A DNA stretch of 64,000 nucleotides from Chitinophagaceae bacterium (GTDB lineage: Bacteria; Bacteroidota; Bacteroidia; Chitinophagales; Chitinophagaceae), in contig JADKJX010000007.1 of NCBI GenBank assembly GCA_016720775.1, positions 62,001 to 126,000 of the forward strand, given 5' to 3'. The notes under the pieces are model-generated. The model was not told the DNA's origin. It saw nothing but the letters and a program-made list of their open reading frames with translations, and made no database searches. Position 1 is the stretch's first letter. Each line of letters begins with the position of its first letter. The position numbers and the translations under genes are program-made. Below are positions 56,721 through 64,000 of the stretch, one piece after another.

Positions 56721-59291
56721 TTAATTTTTCTTTTCTAATTTTTCAAGCCGAACGGTCAATTGATTATTTATCTTTTTTTGTTCTTCATTTTTCTTTTTCA
56801 ACTCTTCTATTTGCTGTTGCTGTTCCTGTATTGATTTTATCATTGGTGCGATCAGTTCTCCATAAGCGATGCTGTAATTATCTGTTGGATTAGTGGGCGT
56901 ATGCACCATGTTTAATTTATATCCTTTGTTCCTGATCAGCATCGCTACTTCCTGTGCGATCAAACCGGTATGAACCATCTTCTCCGCTTCTTCGTAATCT
57001 GATTTTTGTAAAGCGGCCAGTTGTTTTGGATTATTTTGCTGCAGGAATTTGTCAAATTCGAATGAATTATACTGGTAGGAGACAGGCCGTAGGGCAGTAA
57101 TGAGATCAAGTCCCGGAACATTCTCCTGAACATTTCTTTTAAAACGGGCATCGCTTACGGTGTAGGAAGCGGCGCCTTCCACAACGGTTACTGCAGCACT
57201 GCCGAGTCTTATTTTATTACTGGCATTTACTTTAGCGGCATAACCAATAGCCGTTGCATTGCTTAATGAACCTACCGTTCCATCTGCTCCATAGCCAACA
57301 AATGTGCAGTTGGAAGATCCATTGAATGAGAAACCGGCAAACCCACCCAGGGCTACATTACTTGATCCTGAAGTATTATTGTATAAGGTCTGGGTTCCGA
57401 ATGCAGTGTTATAGTTGGCGCTGGTTTGATATAATGATTGATATCCGAATGCACAATTTTGAAAACCGCTTGCACCATTAGTTAAAGCCTGGAAACCGAA
57501 TGCAGTATTTGCATCACCCGTCACATTATTAGATATTGCCAGCGAGCCAACAGCCGTATTATTGTTACTGGAATTATTTGCCAGTGCCAGGTAGCCCATT
57601 GCCGTATTATTTGATCCAACACTATTCTGAAGTGCAAAAGCGCCGTTACCGGTGTTGTTACTGCCGGTGATATTGTTTTCAAGTGAATAGGCGCCGGTTG
57701 ATGTGTTTGACACACCGGAGAAATTGTAAAGAAGTGCCTGGAAGCCGTTGGCTGTATTGTAATTGCCGTTTAAATTACTTAAAAGGGCGCCGCAGCCATT
57801 TGCGGTATTTTGATTCCCAGTTGTATTATTTTGAAGTGCCTGCGTACCGTTTGCTGTATTCCAGGTTCCGCTTGTATTCTTAGTGAGGGCATTATAACCG
57901 TTTGCTGTGTTAGCTGCGCCATCTATATTAGCATATAAGGCCTTTGATCCTACTGCGGTATTGAAGCTGCCCGAATTGTTTGAATATAATGCAGAATCGC
58001 CAACAGCAACCAATTTACTCTGTGAAACATTATTATAGAGTGTATTCATGCCGATTGCTACATTGGAATTGCCGGTAGAATTATTGTTAAGAGATCCATA
58101 GCCAACAGCAACGTTGGAGTTTGCGGTTGTATTAGATAAAAGAGAATTGGTACCCATGGCTGTATTATAACTTCCGGATGTATTATGATAAAGAGCCCCG
58201 TCTCCTGTGGCAGTATTGGCATTTCCCAAGCCGTTTGAGTAAAGTGCAATATGGCCTGTGGCCGTATTATAACTTCCGGTAGAATTTGCCTGCAGGGATT
58301 TGTAACCTGTTGCGGTGTTTTCAGTTCCCGTAAAATTTGTATAAAGCGTATTATAGCCCACAGCCGTATTGGCAGACCCTGTTGTATTAAGGTATAGTGC
58401 TTTTGAACCTACGGCTGTATTAAAACCGGTGCCGCCATTCTGATTGTATAATGCCGAATCACCAATGGCCACCAGGTTGCTGTTAATACTATTTAAATGT
58501 AATGCTCTTACTCCAATAGCCACATTTGAATATCCTGTTGAATTGATGTTGAGCGACTGGAAACCTATGCTGGTATTATTGTCTCCGCTGGTATTGGAAA
58601 ATAAGGCTCCAGTTCCTATAGCTGCATTGTTACTGCCGCTGGTATTGGAAAAAAGACTTGCCGTGCCTATTCCCATATTGCTTGTACCATCAACATTTGA
58701 GGTTAATGATTGCATGCCTATTGCAATGTTGTAATCGCCGGTTTTATTTTTTCGCAGGGCGTTCGATCCGATGGCTGTATTCTGATTGCCGGTGCTGTTA
58801 CTGATAAATGCTTTGTAGCCGAACGCCGCATTATGCGTACCGCTGGTCATTGAATCCATTACTCTTAACCCGATACCTGTATTAAATGTACTGCTGTCAA
58901 TAAGGCCGGCCTTTGTATTGTTAATTTTAAAAACGATCGGGGAACCATCAGTTGTTCCGATAAAATTACCGGCGGGATTTGTTCCGATGTTGCCTGTCAA
59001 ACTCCAGCCACTGCTGAATATGATCGTTTGCCAGTTGGGAGAAGCGGGTGTTCCCATATTCACCATCAACTGGTTCAATACGGTATCCAGCACCAGCAGG
59101 CCTTTTGCAGGATTGGAGAGGGCAGTAATACCCGCCGTTGTATTTCGGGGGATCAGTAGCCCCTTATTATTGCTGCTTACATCCAATACAGCGCTTGTGT
59201 TAGGTGTGGCAGTGCCAATGCCTACATTTTGGGCATTGGAAAACGAGGCTGCAAGGATTGCAACAGACAGGGTGTAAATTATTTTATTCAT
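56721..59291 (-). CDS. Large repeat (YadA-head-like) fibre protein with S74 intramolecular chaperone end
   Basis: 856 residues: signal peptide (AAS...NAQ), the NVGIGTATPNTSAVLDV motif, then about 30 repeats of a 17-residue unit of the form N-x-A-h-G-x-x-A-L-x-x-N-x-x-G-x-x (about 150-690), like trimeric adhesin head repeats, and a C-terminal S74 chaperone domain (SDARFKRNVQENVPGLDL, 700 to 820) ending in a coiled coil. In phage tail spikes S74 cuts itself off after trimer folding; its Ser-Asp site appears as VSDARFK. Predicted self-assembling trimeric surface fibre. The 51-bp DNA repeats may recombine. Confidence 0.82.
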   Translation of the reverse strand: MNKIIYTLSVAILAASFSNAQNVGIGTATPNTSAVLDVSSNNKGLLIPRNTTAGITALSNPAKGLLVLDTVLNQLMVNMGTPASPNWQTIIFSSGWSLTGNIGTNPAGNFIGTTDGSPIVFKINNTKAGLIDSSTFNTGIGLRVMDSMTSGTHNAAFGYKAFISNSTGNQNTAIGSNALRKNKTGDYNIAIGMQSLTSNVDGTSNMGIGTASLFSNTSGSNNAAIGTGALFSNTSGDNNTSIGFQSLNINSTGYSNVAIGVRALHLNSINSNLVAIGDSALYNQNGGTGFNTAVGSKALYLNTTGSANTAVGYNTLYTNFTGTENTATGYKSLQANSTGSYNTATGHIALYSNGLGNANTATGDGALYHNTSGSYNTAMGTNSLLSNTTANSNVAVGYGSLNNNSTGNSNVAIGMNTLYNNVSQSKLVAVGDSALYSNNSGSFNTAVGSKALYANIDGAANTANGYNALTKNTSGTWNTANGTQALQNNTTGNQNTANGCGALLSNLNGNYNTANGFQALLYNFSGVSNTSTGAYSLENNITGSNNTGNGAFALQNSVGSNNTAMGYLALANNSSNNNTAVGSLAISNNVTGDANTAFGFQALTNGASGFQNCAFGYQSLYQTSANYNTAFGTQTLYNNTSGSSNVALGGFAGFSFNGSSNCTFVGYGADGTVGSLSNATAIGYAAKVNASNKIRLGSAAVTVVEGAASYTVSDARFKRNVQENVPGLDLITALRPVSYQYNSFEFDKFLQQNNPKQLAALQKSDYEEAEKMVHTGLIAQEVAMLIRNKGYKLNMVHTPTNPTDNYSIAYGELIAPMIKSIQEQQQQIEELKKKNEEQKKINNQLTVRLEKLEKKN

Positions 59292-59318
59292 CTTATTAAC
59301 GGTGTTGCGGCTTTATGT

Positions 59319-59438
59319 TTAAGTAGGGTGTTTGTCACGGTTATTTTTTTTGAAAAAGAAGAACCGCCATACTTCTTTCCATGAAACAGAAACTACCACG
59401 ATCAGCGTTACCCAGAATATAGCCAGTAAAAAATCCAA
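59319..59438 (-). CDS. Possible small single-helix membrane protein
   Basis: 39 residues from a TTG start: one helix (DFLLAIFWVTLIVVVSVSW) followed by a basic tail (WRFFFFKKNNRDKH), a tidy positive-inside topology. No ATG and no clear -7 box, and no relatives known to me, so it may be chance. It lies in the 250-base gap between the sensor kinase and the repeat protein; I see nothing else there. Confidence 0.35.
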   Translation of the reverse strand: MDFLLAIFWVTLIVVVSVSWKEVWRFFFFKKNNRDKHPT

Positions 59439-59541
59439 ATCTCTCTTTTAGCAATTTTAAGTGAATTGACCTTCCTTTTTTTCAGGATTGAGTGGAGCGA
59501 ACGTTTGACGGGGCGAGTGGGGGAGATGGATTATCCGGCTA

Positions 59542-62500
59542 TCAGCTTTTCCTTTTAATGTGAAGTGTGACTTTTGTACCGCAAGGATTGCCTGCGGGGT
59601 TATGGAGGTCTTCAAAGATTACAGGATGGATACTGGCATCGTTATTAAAACCGATCAGCCTTCTTAAAGTAATTTCTATTGCCTTTGGTTCGTGTTTCTG
59701 CGAAGCTGTTGTTGCTGCCCCCGCCTTTTCCCGGCCAATGCCGTTATCTTCTATTACACAAACCAGCCAGTCTTCATTGGCAGATATCCTGATGGCAATT
59801 TTTTTCTCGCCTTCCTTCCTGCTTAATCCATGCCACAGGGAATTTTCTACAAAGGGCTGAAGTAAAAGAGGGGGTATCTTTTCATTATCCGGTTGAATGT
59901 TTCCGGAAAAACTGAGATCAAAGGATGGTTCAAAACTAAGCCTTAATGATTCAAGGCTGATATAGAGCTTCAGCGTTTCTAATTCATTCTGCAGTGAGAT
60001 CACGTTATTTTCAGATTGCTCAAGCACCTGCCGCAGCAATTTTGCAAACTGGCTGATGTAATGCGTAGCTTCTTTAGGTTTATCGTTGGCGATCAGTGAT
60101 TGAATAGAGTTTAAAGAGTTATAAACAAAATGGGGATTCATCTGCGCTTTCAATGCTTTCATTTCAAGTTCCAGCAATTGCTGTTTTATCTCCGTCTTTG
60201 TTTTGATCTGGCTTATCCGGTAGCGGAAAATAAAAACGATGATCCATGAAGCGATGGCTAATATCAATAAGCGGAACCACCAGGTTTCCCAAAAAGGTTT
60301 TTTGATCTCAAATGCAAACAGGACCGCCTCACACCAGTCACTGCCGGTGAGCTTTGCCTTTACTTTAAAATTGTATTTTCCGGGAGGCAGTTTTACAAAG
60401 GAGACAAAATCACTCGGTGAAGCTGTACTCCAGTTATCTGATAACCTATCCATGAGGTAAGTGTATTGAATGCCATCAGTACCTGCCGAAGAGATGCCCC
60501 GGAAGTAAATACCAATACTGTTTTTATTATAAGAAAGCTGTAAATGAACCGGGATACCAAAAATGCCCGACAATGAATCGGTGTATTGCGACCAATCGGT
60601 ATTTTGAAGATCAAGCTTTACATTTTCGATCTGTATGCCCGGGGCTGATACTTTATGGGTTATTATTTTATCAGGATAAAAACGCATCACCCTGTCGGGG
60701 AAACTGAGCCATACATTCCCGAAACTGTCCCCGGAAAGCCTCGATGCTTCAGAGATCTCAACATCGAGATCGGACAGGGTAAGTGAATAAATGATCTTGT
60801 ATTCCGCTCCGCCTTTATTTGCGAATACAGAAATGCCGGAAAATGTTCCAACCCAAAGGTTTTGATGGGTATCGAAATAAAGGCCTATAAAATAATTACC
60901 CAGCAATCCGTTTGACGGGTTTAGTTCTTCTTTTAAAACCAATGAATCATTTTGCCAGCTGCAGCGTTTTAATCCCGATCCGCTATAGGCGATCCATACA
61001 TCTCCGGAGGGATCATTCACAAACCAGCTTACTGCCGAGGTTGATCTGCCGCCCGGTACCTGTTCTTTACACTGATTATTTTTATCGATAGAGAAAATAT
61101 TGCCTTTGTCTGTTGTAAAAAGGATAAAACCATTTGCACACTGGTGCAGCTTTCTGACCTGGCCGGGTACTTCAATATGATTTTTCAGTTGCAACAGGCT
61201 GAAGCCCGTATCATCATACTGGCAAGGAAAGGGTTGTGTGCTTACTGCCGTAGTAATTTTTTTCCGGTAGCTGTCAAACAATACATCAAAAGATTCTTTG
61301 CCCAGGTGCAGGTATTTTTTATATTGAACACTAATCGTATCACCCTCCAGTTTTGCCAGTTCGAAGCCACGCAGGAAAAACCATAGGGAGCCTTTATCAT
61401 CGGTGCAATAATTATCTATGATAAAGTCATTGTAGGGCAATTTGGAATTCTTTTCAAGCACCAGTTTCTTTTCAGAAAACCGGCTGTTATCAAACTCATA
61501 TAAACTAAGGCTGCCATCATTTACCAGCATCGGTTTTCCCGGTGGATGAATTACATTTCTTATCGGCAACCGGGCACCTGTTTCGTTGGCTTTGTAAACA
61601 GCATAACCCGGCTCTGTAATTTTTATAAGACCTTCAAAATCGGCCACCCATATGTTCTGTTTATTATCCTGGATGATGCTGGAAATAAGGTTTATCTCCG
61701 GCTTTTTGTAAATAGTAATAAAACGGGATGAACTGTCGCTGGGCAGTAACCTTAGCCCGTCATTTTCATTACCAACCCAGGACCTGTTCTTAAGGTCACG
61801 GAAAAAAGTATAAATCCCATTCAGTTTGCCCAGTTCTCCTTTCAATGGATAAATGCCGTCTTTGTTTATTTTACAAATGCCATTGATCGTAGACACAAAT
61901 AACTCATTGTTGAATTGGTGAATATTGAAATAATAATATCCTGTCTTTTGATCAGGGGCTATTACCTGGAAAGAACCATCATTCTTTTTTAAGACGACGA
62001 TATTCCCATAATTGATATATAACCCTTCCGCAGTTTCTATCACTTTGTAACAACTGTGATCGTCAAAACCCGGGTACAATTTTATTTTCTGCCATTGAAT
62101 GTTCTGTAACTCATAGATGCCTACATTGGTGGTGGCCCATATTCTACCACTGCGGGTTTGTAAAAAATTGTATGTCACGAAGTTTTTTACCGAATCAGAT
62201 AATAGGTATGTGATGAAACGGTTTGCTTTTATCTCACCCATTGCGTTTCCGGTGCCTACCCAAAGCCTTAAAAGATGGTCCATAAAAACCGGCCCCAGGT
62301 GGGTGCTTGGTAACCCGTCGGCGATCCCAAAGTTTGTGAAGTATTTTCCATCAAAACGGCTTAAGCCATTAGGACTGGCCACCCATAGGTATCCCAGCTT
62401 ATCCTGGTAAGTGCCCACAACATACGGCGAGGGAAGCCCGTCTTTGGTGGAAAAAGTTTTCAGTTGAAAAGATTGTGATGACAAAGGCTGGAATACGCAT

Positions 62501-62568
62501 ACCATTATTGAAAGACAGGCGAACAGCCTCAAATATCCGGATGCTATGAAACGGCCTGCATACTTCAT
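59542..62568 (-). CDS. Propeller-type sensor histidine kinase (LytS-like kinase domain)
   Basis: 1008 residues: signal peptide/first helix, two-component propeller repeats (GLPSPYVVGTYQDKLGYLWVAS, GLPSTHLGPVFMD...), a Y_Y_Y beta domain (about 660-745), a transmembrane helix (about 755-775), a coiled coil, then His_kinase with MNPHFVYNSLNS (phospho-His) and HATPase with NGIGREK. The single-polypeptide layout lacks a receiver, and the output is the separate LytTR protein. The start overlaps the LytTR stop by four bases (ATGA), so the two are translationally coupled. Signal sensed outside the membrane is unknown. Confidence 0.9.
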   Translation of the reverse strand: MKYAGRFIASGYLRLFACLSIMVCVFQPLSSQSFQLKTFSTKDGLPSPYVVGTYQDKLGYLWVASPNGLSRFDGKYFTNFGIADGLPSTHLGPVFMDHLLRLWVGTGNAMGEIKANRFITYLLSDSVKNFVTYNFLQTRSGRIWATTNVGIYELQNIQWQKIKLYPGFDDHSCYKVIETAEGLYINYGNIVVLKKNDGSFQVIAPDQKTGYYYFNIHQFNNELFVSTINGICKINKDGIYPLKGELGKLNGIYTFFRDLKNRSWVGNENDGLRLLPSDSSSRFITIYKKPEINLISSIIQDNKQNIWVADFEGLIKITEPGYAVYKANETGARLPIRNVIHPPGKPMLVNDGSLSLYEFDNSRFSEKKLVLEKNSKLPYNDFIIDNYCTDDKGSLWFFLRGFELAKLEGDTISVQYKKYLHLGKESFDVLFDSYRKKITTAVSTQPFPCQYDDTGFSLLQLKNHIEVPGQVRKLHQCANGFILFTTDKGNIFSIDKNNQCKEQVPGGRSTSAVSWFVNDPSGDVWIAYSGSGLKRCSWQNDSLVLKEELNPSNGLLGNYFIGLYFDTHQNLWVGTFSGISVFANKGGAEYKIIYSLTLSDLDVEISEASRLSGDSFGNVWLSFPDRVMRFYPDKIITHKVSAPGIQIENVKLDLQNTDWSQYTDSLSGIFGIPVHLQLSYNKNSIGIYFRGISSAGTDGIQYTYLMDRLSDNWSTASPSDFVSFVKLPPGKYNFKVKAKLTGSDWCEAVLFAFEIKKPFWETWWFRLLILAIASWIIVFIFRYRISQIKTKTEIKQQLLELEMKALKAQMNPHFVYNSLNSIQSLIANDKPKEATHYISQFAKLLRQVLEQSENNVISLQNELETLKLYISLESLRLSFEPSFDLSFSGNIQPDNEKIPPLLLQPFVENSLWHGLSRKEGEKKIAIRISANEDWLVCVIEDNGIGREKAGAATTASQKHEPKAIEITLRRLIGFNNDASIHPVIFEDLHNPAGNPCGTKVTLHIKRKS

Positions 62569-63330
62569 CTGCGTAAGAGTTTCAAAAAAGGCTCTTTATT
62601 ATTGCGTGACACTTCTATTTCACGCCCGTCATTCATTATAACGGTTCCTCCATCGCCACGTTTGTATATTTTAATTTGCGTAAGGTTGATGAGGTAAGAA
62701 CGGTGTATCCGGAAGAACTGGTTTTTGGTCAGCAGCTCATCATAATAGCCAAGTGTGGCTGGAAAAGAGCTTTTGGTTATGGGTTAAATAGAACTCAGTA
62801 TAGTTATTTACGGCATGGCAGTAAAGAATATCACGGATGTTGACAAAATGAATTCCTTCTGTTACGGCAATGGTGAGTATATCGGGAAGTTTATTATTCT
62901 CTTTCAGGTACTGCAGAAAGATCTGGACCTGTTGGTTTATGGAAGACTCCTGTTTCCTGATCCTTACCGAAGCCTTGTTAAACGAACTGGCAAACTCGCC
63001 AGGGTCAAGTGGCTTCATCAGGTAATCCATGGCATTGTACCGGAAAGCTTTGATGGCATACTCGCTGTGTGCTGTGGTGAAAATAATTTCAAAATCAATG
63101 TCTTTGAATTTATTCAGCAGGTCAAATCCTGTTTCGCCCTTCATTTGTACATCTAAGAATAACAGTGCCGGGTGATGAGCATTTATTTTTTTAAGTGCAT
63201 CATCCACCGTGCCTGATTCAAAAATATCCGTGGTTTGCCCGTTATCCTGCAACAGCTTCCGGATCAGTGCCCTGCTTTGCAATTCATCGTCAACGATCAG
63301 TATTTTAAAGGAGTCATGCATTTCGTACAA
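62565..63330 (-). CDS. LytTR-family response regulator, frameshifted in the DNA-binding domain
   Basis: A receiver (about 1-125; VDDELQ, Asp in LFLDVQMKG, Lys in MKPLDP) followed by a LytTR domain. The frame fails near 62752-62757: the first frame ends at 62740, while another frame carries YYDELLTKNQFFRIHRSYLINL to RNNKEPFLKLLRR and a stop at 62565-62567. Two lost bases (or one gained) near CACACTTGG explain it; the true stop overlapping the kinase start supports this end. About 255 residues when restored. Cognate regulator of the sensor kinase. Confidence 0.85.
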
Positions 63331-63370
63331 TTGTAATGAAAAGATATTGTAAATAATTCTAACTTTGGTT

Positions 63371-63460
63371 ATGCCCTTTCATAGAAACTTCACCTATTAT
63401 ATCGACAAGCGCAGCTGGAAATACATCTTCCTGCTTGCTTCCCTGGCGCTTTGTGTCTGA
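63371..63460 (+). CDS. Possible 29-residue membrane peptide
   Basis: MPFHRNFTYY followed by a basic stretch and a short hydrophobic helix (YIFLLASLALCV), stop at 63458-63460. A perfect -7 box TAACTTTG (63360-63367) lies only three bases before the ATG, so the promoter may really serve the next gene with this as its leader. No known relatives; weak. Confidence 0.3.
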   Translation: MPFHRNFTYYIDKRSWKYIFLLASLALCV

Positions 63461-63462
63461 TG

Positions 63463-63510
63463 GGTCATTGGTCATTTTTAATTCATAATTTATAATTCAT
63501 AATTCTTAAT
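63463..63510. repeat. Heptamer tandem repeat (GGTCATT and AATTCAT types)
   Basis: GGTCATT twice, then AATTCAT, AATTTAT, AATTCAT, AATTCTT, period 7, just before the homogentisate dioxygenase start. The GGTCATT unit also occurs at 9112-9139. Confidence 0.8.
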
Positions 63511-63514
63511 TGTT

Positions 63515-64000
63515 ATGCCACATTACCATACATTGGGAAAGATCCCCCATAAGCGTCATACCCAGTTCCGCAGACCGGATGGAGGGCTGTACAGCGAACA
63601 GTTGTTCTCCACCGAAGGTTTCAGCGATGATTATTCCCTGCTGTATCATACCTATCCGCCCACCCAGATCATAAAAACCGAACCGCAGGTGGATGTAAGT
63701 CCGCAGGTGGCTGAAGAAAAAATGCTGAAGCACCGCTGCTTCGAAGGCTTTCACGTAAAACCCGGCGGTGATTTTTTGCAAAGCCGTATCCCGGTATTGG
63801 TGAACAGCGATTGCCACATCGTACTGGCTGCCCCGCTTAGCGGAACAGGCGAATATTTTTATAAGAACACCGATGCCGATGAAATGATCTTTGTACACGA
63901 AGGGAGTGGTACCGTGCATTCACAATATGGCGAACTCACATTCAGCTACGGCGACTACATCGTGTTGCCAAGAGGAACCATTTACCAGATCGAATTCAAC
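63515..64000 (+). CDS. hmgA: Homogentisate 1,2-dioxygenase (start only, cut by window edge)
   Basis: The frame is open from ATG 63515 to the end of the window, 162 residues. The opening HYHTLGKIPHKRHTQFR, then LYSEQLFSTEGFSDDYSLLYH and the cupin-type part FVHEGSGTVHSQYGEL...GDYIVLPRGT, match the N-terminal half of homogentisate dioxygenase, which opens the ring of homogentisate in tyrosine breakdown. The iron-binding end of the enzyme lies outside the window, so activity cannot be judged. Confidence 0.88.
   Translation, partial: MPHYHTLGKIPHKRHTQFRRPDGGLYSEQLFSTEGFSDDYSLLYHTYPPTQIIKTEPQVDVSPQVAEEKMLKHRCFEGFHVKPGGDFLQSRIPVLVNSDCHIVLAAPLSGTGEYFYKNTDADEMIFVHEGSGTVHSQYGELTFSYGDYIVLPRGTIYQIEFN

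Overview
The window reads as a chromosomal segment of a member of the Bacteroidota, most like the Chitinophagaceae. Promoters carry the Bacteroidota -7 box TAnnTTTG. There are TonB receptors with carboxypeptidase-like plug extensions, a type IX sorting domain, a fused ccoNO, a Sec/lipoprotein-type (clade II) nosZ, and a LytTR/propeller two-component pair. The genus cannot be told from this sequence. No rRNA, tRNA, CRISPR array or insertion sequence was seen.

Positions 1-23500 form a respiratory island. It holds a heme-copper-subunit-like membrane protein (cut by the left edge), a Crp/Fnr regulator, cytochrome c, nosZ, a nosL fusion, nosD, nosF, nosY, a hemerythrin and a group III truncated globin (N2O reduction and NO/O2 handling). 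A divergent fasciclin lipoprotein / universal stress protein pair follows with OsmC and LOG genes, then ccoI, ccoS, ccoNO, ccoQ, ccoP, ccoG, ccoH and a SafE-like gene (cbb3 oxidase and its assembly). It ends with an unknown coiled-coil protein and a PAS kinase paired with a receiver-Crp fusion. Eight promoters here share one design: a TGA-N6-TCA palindrome centred exactly 33 bp upstream of the -7 box centre, and in four of them a second copy at exactly 55 bp. This predicts one Crp/Fnr-family low-oxygen/denitrification regulon. A 200-nt stretch between such a promoter and an intrinsic terminator, just before ccoI, is a candidate regulated small RNA or attenuator.

Positions 23600-45800 are mixed housekeeping and accessory genes: a P-type ATPase, YtxJ, an exonuclease, a glycosyltransferase, XerD, YkgJ, YraN, RNase HI, an acyl-CoA carboxylase, DinB, a dienelactone hydrolase, two ECF sigma factors with membrane partners, Crp-type regulators, an SDR, an esterase and an S41 protease. 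Positions 46000-64000 hold two TonB receptors, a DUF6660-like metal-motif protein, rpe, TPR and TolB-like proteins, a phosphoesterase carrying an in-frame palindromic repeat, a large repeat protein with an S74 chaperone end, a hybrid-like sensor kinase with its LytTR regulator, and the start of homogentisate dioxygenase.

Two cautions apply. At least eleven genes (among them nosZ, nosY and ccoP) are split by one- or two-base indels, nearly all losses and often in homopolymers. This looks like consensus error in the assembly rather than gene decay. The intergenic regions also hold several families of palindromes and 7-bp-period tandem repeats.
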